Of a DNA stretch of 64,000 nucleotides, positions 7,846-16,091 are shown piece after piece. The notes under the pieces are model-generated. The model worked only from the letters and a program-made list of their open reading frames with translations. It was not told the DNA's origin and did no database searches. The DNA is from Pseudomonas peradeniyensis (lineage in GTDB: Bacteria; Pseudomonadota; Gammaproteobacteria; Pseudomonadales; Pseudomonadaceae). The stretch lies in assembly GCF_014268935.2 (NCBI RefSeq), contig NZ_JABWRJ020000001.1:1488001-1552000 (forward strand), read 5' to 3'. Made by a program: the position numbers and the translations under genes. How positions within the stretch are numbered: the first letter of the stretch is position 1; every line of letters begins with the position of its first letter.

Positions 7846-8904
7846 TTGGACTCCCTCACCCAAGCCGTACTCGGCGCCGCCCTGCAGGGCACTGTGCTGG
7901 GCCGTCTCCAGGGGCGCCGTGCGCTGCTCTACGGCGCCGCCCTGGGCACCGTGCCCGATCTGGATGTGGTGATCCGCTACGCCGATCCGGTGTCGCAGAT
8001 GACCTTCCACCGTGGCTTTTCCCATTCGATCTTCGTCCTGACCGGCCTGGCCTTGCTGCTGGCCTGGCTGGTCGCCTGGCGCTGGCCGGACAAGGGCTAC
8101 ACCCGGCCCCGGCTGTTCCTGGCCTTCTGGCTGGCGCTGGTCACCCACCCGATTCTCGACGCGTTCACCGTCTACGGTACCCAGCTGTTCTGGCCCTTGC
8201 ACCTGACGCCGGAAAGCTGGGCCGCGGTGTTCATCATCGACCCGGTATACACCGTGCCGTTGTTGCTGGCGGTCGGCTATGCGGCGGTCAAGGGCCTGAA
8301 GGGCAGGGCGACCGTGCTGCTGTCCCTGGCGCTGGCGTTCAGCACTGCATACCTGGGCTTCGGCCTGGCTGGGCGGATGGCTGCCGAGCAACGTTTCGCC
8401 ATGGCCCTGCAGGCGCAAGGCGTCACCAACAGCGAGGTCCGCGCGGTGCCCATCGCCTTCAACAGCCTGATCTGGCGAGTGCTGGCGAAAACCCCTGAGG
8501 GCGACTACTACGAGGGCGTGAGCAGCTGGTTCGACCGCGAGCCGCCCGAGATGCTGCGTCAGTCGCGCAACCTGGAGATGGCCGGGGTACTGGCGGGAGC
8601 CGCGTTACACGAGCGGCTGCGCTGGTTCACCGATGACTGGTTGCGCTACGACATCATCGGCGACTCGCTGGTGGTCACCGACCTGCGCATGGGCATGCCG
8701 GGTAGCTACAGTTTCCGCTTCGAGATGGCCCGGCGTGACGCTGTCGGACAATGGGCGGTCTCCCAGCCCCGCGGCTGGATCGGCGGCGGAGCCGCGTCCC
8801 TGTTCGATGGCGGCAGGCTGGCCTTGATCTGGCGCCGCATCCTCGACCAGCAACCGCCGCTGCCCTTGGCGGCGTGGGCGACGCCGGGCTCCGGGCACTT
8901 GTGA
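7846..8904 (+). CDS. YdjM/DUF457-type membrane-bound metal-dependent hydrolase family protein
   Basis: The 352-aa protein begins MDSLTQAVLGAALQG from a TTG codon with CAGGAA 9 nt upstream. No ATG fits, and the MDSLTQA start is typical of the family. It has histidine motifs (HRGFSHS near 53; THPILDAF near 100) and about five hydrophobic segments in the first 180 residues. It ends in a soluble, probably periplasmic domain. Family members (YdjM of E. coli, LexA-regulated) are annotated as hydrolases, but the substrate is unknown. It stands alone, with the next gene on the other strand. Confidence 0.8.
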   Translation: MDSLTQAVLGAALQGTVLGRLQGRRALLYGAALGTVPDLDVVIRYADPVSQMTFHRGFSHSIFVLTGLALLLAWLVAWRWPDKGYTRPRLFLAFWLALVTHPILDAFTVYGTQLFWPLHLTPESWAAVFIIDPVYTVPLLLAVGYAAVKGLKGRATVLLSLALAFSTAYLGFGLAGRMAAEQRFAMALQAQGVTNSEVRAVPIAFNSLIWRVLAKTPEGDYYEGVSSWFDREPPEMLRQSRNLEMAGVLAGAALHERLRWFTDDWLRYDIIGDSLVVTDLRMGMPGSYSFRFEMARRDAVGQWAVSQPRGWIGGGAASLFDGGRLALIWRRILDQQPPLPLAAWATPGSGHL

Positions 8905-8907
8905 GGC

Positions 8908-8934
8908 AAAAAAAAGCCCGCCATGGCGGCGGGC
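8908..8934 (-). terminator. Rho-independent terminator of the small minus-strand gene
   Basis: Read on the minus strand, the hairpin GCCCGCCGCCATGGCGGGC is followed directly by a run of eight Ts. It lies 39 nt past the stop of the 60-aa minus-strand gene. On the plus strand the hairpin immediately follows the YdjM-like stop but has no T tract, so it would work mainly for the minus strand. Confidence 0.8.
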
Positions 8935-8973
8935 AACAAGAGGCGTAGGGAGCAACGCACAACAAATTCGGGG

Positions 8974-9156
8974 TCAGGCGGCGAACGTGTCGCCGAGCAG
9001 GCGGTCGGCCAGGGTCTCGGCCGAGCGGCGGCTGGTCAACGGGCCGCTGATGGTTTCACCGTTGCGCAACAGGTACCAGCAGGCCAGCAGGCCTTGTTGG
9101 CGCAGGCTGCTGGGTACCGCGCTGCCGACAACGGACATGATCTGGATCGGGGCCAT
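8974..9156 (-). CDS. Small conserved hypothetical protein (60 aa)
   Basis: The product starts MAPIQIMSVVGSAVPSSLRQ and reads on through CWYLLRNGETISGPLTSRRS. A good ribosome site (AGAGGAG) stands before ATG 9156, which is better than the ATG at 9177 that would add MFERRYT. I see no signal peptide or catalytic motif. The GETISGP segment resembles short beta-rich proteins. A terminator follows, so this is a real monocistronic gene. Function not recognised. Confidence 0.65.
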   Translation of the reverse strand: MAPIQIMSVVGSAVPSSLRQQGLLACWYLLRNGETISGPLTSRRSAETLADRLLGDTFAA

Positions 9157-9257
9157 GGTGTATCTCCTCTCGAACATGGCTCCACCTTACGCAGATGCCC
9201 TCAGGGTTTGAAATCAATGTCCTCGATAGTGGTCATTGCTTTTATCAACTATGCCCC

Positions 9258-9602
9258 TCACCAGCGCGGCGGACCGTAGTACACCGGTGGCGGGCCGTAG
9301 TAGCGACGGTACACCGGTGGCGGCGGGGCGGGGACATAGCGCTCGACCACGTAGGGCTGGTAGTAGACCGGCGGCGGTGGCGCCTGCACGTAGACCGGTG
9401 GCGGCGGGTAGTAGGCCGGCTGGCGCTCGACATAGACGGTACGATCGTGGCCGCCCGATACCGCCGCCCCGACCACCGCGCCCACTACCGCCGCGCCGAT
9501 CACTGGCCCCGGGCCATACCAGCCGCCACCATGGGCCGATGCCTGCCCGCTGATGGCCAGCGCACCGACCAGCAGGGCGATTCCGGGGATGAAACGCTTC
9601 AT
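9258..9602 (-). CDS. Secreted or periplasmic Pro/Tyr-rich glycine-zipper protein
   Basis: The 114-aa product has a clear signal peptide (MKRFIPGIALLVGALAI..., cleavage after QASA). A glycine-zipper stretch follows (GPVIGAAVVGAVVGAAVSGG, about 37-56). The C-terminus is built of repeats such as YYPPPPVYVQ and VYYGPP. Proteins of this type are common small envelope proteins in pseudomonads, often of unknown role. The start at 9602 is chosen because it opens the signal peptide. The longer in-frame extension from 9773 overlaps the divergent gene's leader. Confidence 0.7.
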   Translation of the reverse strand: MKRFIPGIALLVGALAISGQASAHGGGWYGPGPVIGAAVVGAVVGAAVSGGHDRTVYVERQPAYYPPPPVYVQAPPPPVYYQPYVVERYVPAPPPPVYRRYYGPPPVYYGPPRW

Positions 9603-9764
9603 GGCGAACACCTCGCAAGACAACCCCACGCACGGGGCCTGATAACTATGACCGCAGCCACGGTAAAGTGCGCGCTGGCAAAGGGTAAAGGTTGTGTAAG
9701 GGGCGACCGGCGGCAGGGTCTGGTACGCTGGCGCAATCGATTCAGCCATGACAGAGGAACCGCG

Positions 9765-10586
9765 ATGAGCCATTCACCGAGCCGGGACACGGTGCTGTGC
9801 ATCTCCCTGGCAGGGCGCCCCGGGACGTTTGGCGTGCGCTTTCACAACCATCTATACCGCCAGCTCGGGCTGGATTACTACTACAAGGCCATGACCACCC
9901 AGGACCTGCCCGCCGCCGTGGCCGGCATCCGCGCTTTGGGCATCCGCGGCTGCGGCGTGTCGATGCCGTACAAGGAGGCGTGCCTGGCGCTGGTGGACGA
10001 GGTCGATCCGTCCGCCGCGGCCATCGCCTCGGTGAACACCCTGGTCAACACCGATGGCCATCTCAAGGCCTACAACACCGATTACCTGGCCGTGCGCCAA
10101 CTGTTGGCCCGGCATGAGGTCGATCCGAGCACCGCGTTCGCCCTGCGCGGCAGCGGCGGCATGGCCAAGGCGGTGGCCAGTGCGCTGCGTGACGCAGGAT
10201 TCCGTGAGGGCACCATCGTCGCCCGCAACGAGCAGGCCGGGCGGCAGTTGGCGGACATCTGCGGATATCGCTGGCTGCCGGACCTGGGCGACCGGTGTCC
10301 GCCGATGCTGGTCAATGTCACGCCGATCGGCATGGCCGGAGGGCCTGAAGCCGAGCAGTTGGCGTTCAGCGAAACCGCCATTGCGGCGGCGCAGCAGGTA
10401 TTCGACGTGGTGGCCATGCCCGCGCGCACGCCCTTGATCCGCGCCGCCGAGGCGCTGGGCAAGCCGGTGATCACCGGGCTCGATGTCATCGCATTGCAGG
10501 CGCTGGAGCAGTTCGTGCTGTATACCGGGGTGCGGCCAACGGCTGAGCAGGTGGCGGCGGCAGTGGCACATGCCCGGGAGGTCTGA
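9765..10586 (+). CDS. Shikimate 5-dehydrogenase-like NAD(P) oxidoreductase (AroE family paralogue)
   Basis: The 273-aa protein has the AroE layout. The N-terminal substrate domain contains the catalytic Lys in GVSMPYKE and the Asp in AYNTDY. The Rossmann domain has a nucleotide loop (RGSGGMAKAV) that differs from the usual GAGGAA. NVTPIGM and the C-terminal helix follow. The housekeeping aroE is normally elsewhere next to hemF, so this is probably a paralogue acting on quinate/shikimate or another hydroxylated acid. AGAGGA precedes the ATG. Exact substrate unknown. Confidence 0.75.
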   Translation: MSHSPSRDTVLCISLAGRPGTFGVRFHNHLYRQLGLDYYYKAMTTQDLPAAVAGIRALGIRGCGVSMPYKEACLALVDEVDPSAAAIASVNTLVNTDGHLKAYNTDYLAVRQLLARHEVDPSTAFALRGSGGMAKAVASALRDAGFREGTIVARNEQAGRQLADICGYRWLPDLGDRCPPMLVNVTPIGMAGGPEAEQLAFSETAIAAAQQVFDVVAMPARTPLIRAAEALGKPVITGLDVIALQALEQFVLYTGVRPTAEQVAAAVAHAREV

Positions 10587-11010
10587 CCTGAAACCTTGCC
10601 CCGAACATCAGACTTAACCGCTTCCTTCTGACCTTGGTTGGGGTAAGGGAGAGCGAACCACGCATGGTCTGGCCCGCTCACTATCTCAGTGCCCTGGCCA
10701 AGGCATTGATGGACGATACCGAATTGGGCAAGGTGCATTAAGCCTCACTTGGCTTGTAATCGCCGGGGTCGCTTTGCGACCCTTTCGCGACACAAGGCCG
10801 CTCCTACAGGGGCACGCGGTCTCCTGTAGGAGCGGCCTTGTGTCGCGAAAGGGCTGCAAAGCAGCCCCGGCAATCTTGAATTGGAGCGGCAATAGTCCAA
10901 AAAACGCAAAAACCTTGAAAAGGGGCGCTAAGCGCCCCCGTCTTTGGGGCAGCCTCCCCAGTTTTCTCTGCTTGTTTCTCCAATGCATTGATTTAAAACA
11001 CTTTTATTGC
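10587..11010. other. Long intergenic region with REP pair and GC hairpin
   Basis: The spacer between the AroE-like gene and the YVTN gene contains a possible 25-codon ORF at 10664-10741 (MVWPAHYLSALAK...), preceded by AAGGGAGAG but too short to trust. It also contains a REP type 2 inverted pair (10760-10874) and a GGGGCGCTAAGCGCCCC hairpin at about 10922-10938. An AT-richer stretch runs into the sigma-54-like promoter at 11011. The hairpin lacks a good T run on the plus strand. Confidence 0.6.
10760..10874. repeat. REP type 2 inverted pair
   Basis: Two facing copies of the TAGGAGCGGCCTTGTGTCGC element are each flanked by short inner palindromes (GGTCGCTTTGCGACC and GGGCTGCAAAGCAGCCC). Together they can form a long cruciform or stem-loop. 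The same composite recurs at 49872-49981, 55323-55455 and 59261-59369. Confidence 0.9.
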
Positions 11011-11026
11011 TGGCATAACGCTTGCT
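11011..11026 (+). promoter_or_regulatory. Candidate sigma-54 (-24/-12) promoter of the YVTN/SCO/cytochrome operon
   Basis: TGGCATAACGCTTGCT matches the sigma-54 consensus TGGCAC-N5-TTGCW. The GG (11012-11013) and GC (11024-11025) dinucleotides are exactly 10 nt apart. Transcription would start near 11037, about 93 nt before the ATG of the YVTN gene. A GGGG-CAGCCT-CCCC palindrome lies about 55 nt upstream. This is a pattern match only. Confidence 0.65.
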
Positions 11027-11129
11027 TCCACCCTCCACAGAAGCCTTGAACCCCGTGGAGGTGCAGCATGGTCATCCCGCTCGAAGGCGCTGCCCCGTGC
11101 GCGCCCATCCCCGTCAGCGGAGCGCGGGC

Positions 11130-13109
11130 ATGAACCGCAAGCTGCGCCCAGCCTACCTGGGCCTGCTGCTGGGCACCGCGCTGATCGGCCTCGGCGTGGC
11201 CTACGAAAAGCTCTGGTGCGACCCCCGCGAACTGCTGCAGGAGGCCGCCGATCCCCAGGCCTTGCACACGCTCAGCCGCGACGGCGTCACCGTGGAGTTC
11301 GAGGCGCGCCCCCTCAGCGGCGGTGAACTGCGTGAAGGCGATTTTGCCAGTATCCGCTTCAAGGTCAGCGACCAGTCAAGCGGCCAGCCGCTGTCGGGCA
11401 TGGCCCCCGGCGCCTGGCTCGACCCCGCGCAGTCGGCGCCGGTCGGCGACCGCGACAGCAGCTGCAAGGCACGGGTGGCGTTGTTCCTCAAGAGCAGCAT
11501 CGGCGCTCGACCTTTGCTCGATCTGAACAGCTACTTCCTGCTGGTGCTGAACAAGGACGCGAGCCTCACCGTGATCGACCCGACCGTGTCGGTGGGCGGG
11601 GTCACCAGCACCCTGGCGCGCATCGACCTGCCGGGTCGGCCCATGGACTGGGTGGCCACCGGTGACGATAAGCAGGTGTTCGTGTCCATCCCCGAACGCA
11701 ACCAGGTGGCGCTGATCGACACCGAGACCTTCACCCGCGTGGCCACCCTGGAGGCCGGCGAGCAGCCGCTGCGAGTGGCGCTGCAACCCGACCAGCGCCT
11801 GCTGTGGGTGGGCAACAACAGCCAGGACCCGGCCAAGGGCGGGGTGACGGTGATCGACGTGCCCAGCCGGACCATGCTCAAGTCGTTCGTCACCGGCTCT
11901 GGTCACCACGAGATCGCCTTCAGCGCCGACTCGCGCTTCGCCTTCGTCAGCAACCGCGACGGCGGCACCCTGAGCGTCATCGACACCGCCCAGATGCGCC
12001 TGGTGAAGACCCTTGAAGTCGGCTCGCATCCGCTGTCGGTGGCCTACTCGCCCTTGTCGCAGGCGGTGTACGTGGTCGATGGCCAGGAGGGCACGGTGCG
12101 GGTGATCGACGCCCGCAGCCATAGCCTGCGCCACATGGTCAAGGCCGAGCAGGGCCTGGGGCCGATGCGCTTCAGCCACGATGGCCGCTACGGCGTGGTG
12201 CTCAACACCCTGGAGAACCAGGCGCTGGTGATCGATGCCAGTACCGACCAGCTGATCCACCGCATCCCGGTGGCCGCCGAGCCCTACCAGCTGACCTTTA
12301 CCAAGGCCTACGCCTATGTGCGCGGCCTGGCTTCGCCGAAGGTCAGCATGATCAACCTGGCGAGCCTCGGGCAGGGGCGCACGCCGATCGTCCAGGGCTT
12401 CGAGGCCGGTCCGGCGGCGCCGCGCCAGGCCGGTGACCTGCCGCTGGCCCAGGGGGTGAGCATTTCCCGCGACGACAACTCGGTGTTCGTGGTCAACCCG
12501 GTGGACAACACCACCTACTTCTACGCCGAGGGCATGAACGCGCCGATGTCGGGCTACAACAACCGCGGCCACCAGGCGCGCGCCGCGCTGGTCATCGACC
12601 GTAGCCTGCGCGAGGTGGCGCCGGGGGTGTATGGCTCGACGGTCAAGCTGCCAGCGGCCGGCACCTTCGACGTGGCGTTCCTGCTCAACCAGCCGCAGAT
12701 CATCCACTGCTTCAGCACCGAGGTCGCGGCGCTGCCGCAGTCGAGCCTGCGCAAGCGGGCCCATGCCGAATTCATCGGCACCGCCCGGCCGTTGCAGCAG
12801 CACGCGCCCTACATGGCCCAGGTACGCATCCTCGGCGAGGACGGCAAGCCGCGCCACGGGCTTGAAGACCTGAGCCTGCGCTATTTCCTGGCCCCTTCGT
12901 CGCTACCGCGCAACGTGGCGCTGGTCGAGGTGGGCGACGGGCTCTACCAGGCACCGCTGGAGCTGGCCGAGGCCGGCGCCTGGTACCTGCACGTGCAGTC
13001 GCCCAGCCTCGGGCGCGCCTTCACCGAAGACAACTACACCAGCCTGCGCGTCCTGCCGAGCGCAGCAAAGCCCAGCGCTTCCCAAGGGGAAGCCAGGAGT
13101 GTGCGATGA
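11130..13109 (+). CDS. YVTN-type beta-propeller protein, membrane-anchored periplasmic
   Basis: The 659-aa product has an N-terminal hydrophobic segment (about residues 8-25, YLGLLLGTALIGLGVAY). A long beta-propeller region (about 130-470) follows, with recurring YVTN/YncE-like blades such as VFVSIPERNQVALIDTETF, FAFVSNRDGGTLSVIDTAQM and VYVVDGQEGTVRVIDARS. A beta-sandwich-like C-terminal domain completes it. Such propellers are often found with cytochrome and quinoprotein systems, but there is no CxxCH here. Start ATG 11130; the upstream in-frame ATG (11022) lies within the promoter. The stop overlaps the next gene by 4 nt. Its role is unknown; a redox or scaffold function is inferred from the SCO and cytochrome c neighbours. 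Confidence 0.75.
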   Translation: MNRKLRPAYLGLLLGTALIGLGVAYEKLWCDPRELLQEAADPQALHTLSRDGVTVEFEARPLSGGELREGDFASIRFKVSDQSSGQPLSGMAPGAWLDPAQSAPVGDRDSSCKARVALFLKSSIGARPLLDLNSYFLLVLNKDASLTVIDPTVSVGGVTSTLARIDLPGRPMDWVATGDDKQVFVSIPERNQVALIDTETFTRVATLEAGEQPLRVALQPDQRLLWVGNNSQDPAKGGVTVIDVPSRTMLKSFVTGSGHHEIAFSADSRFAFVSNRDGGTLSVIDTAQMRLVKTLEVGSHPLSVAYSPLSQAVYVVDGQEGTVRVIDARSHSLRHMVKAEQGLGPMRFSHDGRYGVVLNTLENQALVIDASTDQLIHRIPVAAEPYQLTFTKAYAYVRGLASPKVSMINLASLGQGRTPIVQGFEAGPAAPRQAGDLPLAQGVSISRDDNSVFVVNPVDNTTYFYAEGMNAPMSGYNNRGHQARAALVIDRSLREVAPGVYGSTVKLPAAGTFDVAFLLNQPQIIHCFSTEVAALPQSSLRKRAHAEFIGTARPLQQHAPYMAQVRILGEDGKPRHGLEDLSLRYFLAPSSLPRNVALVEVGDGLYQAPLELAEAGAWYLHVQSPSLGRAFTEDNYTSLRVLPSAAKPSASQGEARSVR

Positions 13110-13759
13110 CGCGTCTACATGGCGGAAAACTGCTGGGCCTGAGCCTGCTGCTGGCCAGCAACCTGGCCCTGGCCCACGCCGGCCACGATCACGGCGGCCA
13201 GCCCGAGCCACCACCGGCCGCACGCCAGGAGAAGGCCAGCGTGCGCTTCGCCGATGTGGCGCTGCTGGACCAGGACGGCATGCCGGTGCGCCTGGAGCAG
13301 GACCTGGTGGGGGATCACCTGGTGGTCATGGGCTTCATCTACACCAGCTGCACCACGGTGTGCCCGGTGGTCTCGTCGATCATGAGCAAGGTCCAGCAGC
13401 AGCTGGGCGGGCGGGTGGGCGAGGAGATTCGCCTGGTGTCGATCAGTGTCGACCCGCAGCGCGACGACTCGAAACGCCTGGCCGGCTATGCCCGGGCGTT
13501 CCAGCACGGGCCGGGGTGGAGCTGGCTGACCGGCTCGCCCTATGCCATAAGCGAGACGCTCAAGGGGCTGGGCAGCTTCAGCGCCAACCTCAGCGAGCAC
13601 CCGCCGCTGATCCTGGTCGGTGACGGGCGCAGCGGGCACTGGACGCGCTACTACGGCTTCACCGACCCCAACGTGCTGATCGGCGAGATCAACCGCCTGA
13701 GTGCGCGCCGGGTGCACGCCAAGAGCACGGCCATCGCCGGCCAGGAGGTGCGGCCATGA
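13106..13759 (+). CDS. SCO1/SenC family protein (first copy)
   Basis: The 217-aa exported thioredoxin-fold protein has a signal peptide (ending ALAHAG) and the copper-binding or redox motif C82-x3-C86 (SCTTVCP). The family's conserved histidine is probably the one in SEHPPLILV. A His-rich segment (HAGHDHGG) just after the signal may also bind metal. SCO proteins deliver copper to cytochrome oxidase or reduce its CuA site. Here no oxidase genes are near, so a different copper client is possible. It overlaps the genes on both sides by 4 nt (ATGA). Confidence 0.88.
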   Translation: MTRLHGGKLLGLSLLLASNLALAHAGHDHGGQPEPPPAARQEKASVRFADVALLDQDGMPVRLEQDLVGDHLVVMGFIYTSCTTVCPVVSSIMSKVQQQLGGRVGEEIRLVSISVDPQRDDSKRLAGYARAFQHGPGWSWLTGSPYAISETLKGLGSFSANLSEHPPLILVGDGRSGHWTRYYGFTDPNVLIGEINRLSARRVHAKSTAIAGQEVRP

Positions 13760-14412
13760 ACACGCAGACTTCCCGCCATGCCGGCATGCGCAGTCTCGAC
13801 TGGCTGGTGCTCGGCGGCTGCCTGTGGATCCTCGCCTCGGTCGCGTTCGCCCACGAGGGCCACGCACCGGCGCCGCAACCCGCGCCGCAGCCCATGGTCA
13901 GCGGCGGCGGTACCCGCGATGCGCAGACCTGGTTCACCGACACCGTGCTCAAGGACCAGGATGGCCGCGAGTTGCGCTTCTACAGCGATGTGCTCAAGGA
14001 CAAGGTGGTGATGCTCAACGTGATCTTCACCCACTGCAACGATGCCTGCCCGCTGATCACCCGCAAGTTGCGCGAGGTGCGCGAGGCCATGGGTGCCGAG
14101 CTTGCGGCGCAGGTGACCTTCGTCTCGGTGAGCAGCGATCCGCTGAACGATACGCCCGAGGTGCTCAAGGCGTTTGCCCGCAAGCAAGGGGTGGACGGGC
14201 CGAACTGGCTGTTCCTGACCGGCGACAAGGCCAGCGTCGACCTGGTGCTCGGGCGCCTGGGGCAGTTCCTGCCCAGCCCCGAGCAGCATTCGACGCAGTT
14301 GATCGCCGGCGACGTGGCAGGCAAGCGCTGGAGCAAGATCCGTCCCGACGCACCGCCTGCCGCCATCGCCCAGCGCATGCAGTTGCTGACCCAACCGCTG
14401 GCGGGGCGGTGA
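13756..14412 (+). CDS. SCO1/SenC family protein (second copy)
   Basis: The 218-aa paralogue of the preceding gene has an N-terminal membrane or signal segment (LDWLVLGGCLWILASVAFA), a similar HEGHAP metal-rich stretch, the motif C94-x3-C98 (HCNDACP) and a distal His in EQHSTQLI. Two different SCO proteins in tandem suggest a pair with separate roles, for example metal loading and thiol reduction. It overlaps the first SCO gene by 4 nt and is followed by a REP pair that runs into the next gene's N-terminus. Confidence 0.88.
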   Translation: MNTQTSRHAGMRSLDWLVLGGCLWILASVAFAHEGHAPAPQPAPQPMVSGGGTRDAQTWFTDTVLKDQDGRELRFYSDVLKDKVVMLNVIFTHCNDACPLITRKLREVREAMGAELAAQVTFVSVSSDPLNDTPEVLKAFARKQGVDGPNWLFLTGDKASVDLVLGRLGQFLPSPEQHSTQLIAGDVAGKRWSKIRPDAPPAAIAQRMQLLTQPLAGR

Positions 14413-14432
14413 CTACCATGTACTTGCCGACC

Positions 14433-14569
14433 CCTGTAGGAGCGGCCTTGTGCCGCGATCGGGCGCGAAGCGGCCGTAAATCAGGCGACGCCGATATGCC
14501 TGATATACCCCATCGCCTGTCATGGCGGCCGCTGCGCGCCCGATCGCGGCACAAGGCCGCTGCTACAGG
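14433..14569. repeat. REP type 2 inverted pair overlapping the start of the cytochrome c fusion gene
   Basis: The copy at 14433-14474 (CCTGTAGGAGCGGCCTTGTG...) faces a second copy at 14528-14569. The second arm lies within the coding region of the next gene and supplies residues 12-25 (PLRARSRHKAAATG), the positively charged n-region of its signal peptide. The gene's start codon (14496) lies in the loop between the arms. Confidence 0.85.
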
Positions 14570-16070
14570 GGCACTGTGGCTGGTACTGTGGCTGCTATGC
14601 ACCCCAGCCCTGGCTCTGGACCTCACCGACCACGAACAAGCCGGCAAACGCCTCTACCGCGAAGGCCTCTCCAGCAGCGACGCCCAGTTGCTGGCCCGGG
14701 TCGGCCCCGCTGACATGAGCGTGCCGGCCAGCGTGCTGCCCTGCGCCAGTTGCCACGGCAACGACGGGCGCGGCCGCAGCGAAGGCGGGGTACGCCCGCC
14801 GAGGCTGGACTGGCAGCGCCTGGCCCTCGGCCCGGGCGATCGCGAGGTCAACAACCGACGCTATCCGGCCTATACCGAAGCCAGCCTGGCGCGGGTCGTG
14901 CGCAGCGGCGTCGACCCCGCTGGCAACCGGCTGGACCCGGCCATGCCGCGCTTCGAGCTGAGCCTGGCCGACCAGCGCAACCTGGCGGCCTACCTCAAGC
15001 GCCTGGGCGAGGACCGCGACCCGGGCGTGGAGGAGGGCACCCTGCGCCTCGGTACCTTGCTACCTGAACAGGGCCCGCTGGCCGAGGCCGGACGGACGGT
15101 GAGGGCGGTGCTGGAGGATGGTGTCGCCCAGCTGAACCAGGCGGGGGGCATCCATGGCCGTCGCTTGCAGTTGATGGTGATGGACCCGGGGCCGGATCCG
15201 GCCAGTACCGCACAGGCGCTGGACCAGCTGATCCAGCGCGAGCGGGTTTTCGCCCTGATTGCGCCCGTGGCACCGCTGCTCGACAGTCGCCAGCTGGAAC
15301 AGGCGGGCCTGCCGCTGATCGGCGCCACGCCACGCAGTGGCGGCAGCGCCCAGGTGTTCGACCCTTTGCCGAACGTGCCCGAGCAATTGCTCAGCGTGGC
15401 CTTGCATGCCCGCGACAGCCTTGGCCTGGCACCCGATGCCGTGCAGGTGATCTATGCCGGCGACGACCAGGCCGCGGCGGCGCAGGTTGTACAGCAGCGC
15501 TTGCGCCAGTTGGGCTTTACCGGCGTCTCCGCGCAAGCGTTCACCGGCCAGGCGCTGGCAGGCGAGGGCATCGTCTTCCTGGGGCGCGCCCAGGCGTTTG
15601 CCGAGCTGGCCGCCAGCCTGCAGGCCGCCGGCCGCAACCCCTACCTGCTGGCCGCGTCGAACCAGGTGGCCGGTGCCGTACCGGGGCTGGCACCGGCCTG
15701 GTCGCGGCGGGTGCTGCTGGCCTATCCGTTCGTGCCCGGCGACTGGACCGCACGGGGCCGGGCGGCCCTGGTTGGCGTGCAGCAGCGCCAGGGGCTGGAA
15801 CCGCGCCAGGCGTCGTTGCAGGTGAGCACGCTGTGCGCCTGGCAGTTGCTGGTCGAAGCCTTGAAACAGGTGGGGCGCGACGCCAGCCGTGAACAGTTGC
15901 TCGGCGCCCTGGAACAGCTGCATGACGTCGACACTGGCCTGACGCCGCTGCTGGGCTTCGGCCCCGGACGTCGCCAGGGCATGGCCGGCGCGCATGTGGT
16001 GGCGGTGAGCCTGCCGGGGCCGGGCTATGTCGAGGTGGCGCCGTATCGTCCGGTACCGGACTCACCATGA
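14496..16070 (+). CDS. Cytochrome c fused to an ABC-type periplasmic (branched-chain amino acid-like) binding protein
   Basis: The 524-aa exported protein has a signal peptide whose hydrophobic core is LWLVLWLLCTPALA (about 27-40). A monohaem cytochrome c domain (about 45-165) follows, with CASCH (Cys83, Cys86, His87) and a likely axial Met in PAMPRFEL. The rest (about 175-524) is a type I periplasmic-binding fold with LGTLLPEQGPLAEAG, GIHGRRLQLMVMD and a C-terminal VVAVSLPG. The start is uncertain: ATG 14496 lies between two REP arms, and ATG 14418 would add 26 residues. A ligand-sensing electron-transfer protein is inferred; I know of no characterised equivalent. Confidence 0.75.
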   Translation: MPDIPHRLSWRPLRARSRHKAAATGALWLVLWLLCTPALALDLTDHEQAGKRLYREGLSSSDAQLLARVGPADMSVPASVLPCASCHGNDGRGRSEGGVRPPRLDWQRLALGPGDREVNNRRYPAYTEASLARVVRSGVDPAGNRLDPAMPRFELSLADQRNLAAYLKRLGEDRDPGVEEGTLRLGTLLPEQGPLAEAGRTVRAVLEDGVAQLNQAGGIHGRRLQLMVMDPGPDPASTAQALDQLIQRERVFALIAPVAPLLDSRQLEQAGLPLIGATPRSGGSAQVFDPLPNVPEQLLSVALHARDSLGLAPDAVQVIYAGDDQAAAAQVVQQRLRQLGFTGVSAQAFTGQALAGEGIVFLGRAQAFAELAASLQAAGRNPYLLAASNQVAGAVPGLAPAWSRRVLLAYPFVPGDWTARGRAALVGVQQRQGLEPRQASLQVSTLCAWQLLVEALKQVGRDASREQLLGALEQLHDVDTGLTPLLGFGPGRRQGMAGAHVVAVSLPGPGYVEVAPYRPVPDSP

Positions 16071-16091
16071 CCCCTTCAGGAGTGGATGACC

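Noticed and set aside
10664..10741. 25-codon ORF MVWPAHYLSALAK... in the long intergenic region
   Set aside because: It has a possible ribosome site but is too short to separate from chance, and I recognise no homologue.
10760..10874. Repeat pairs considered as a CRISPR array
   Set aside because: They are inverted palindromic pairs, dispersed singly through the window, with no regular spacers and no cas genes.
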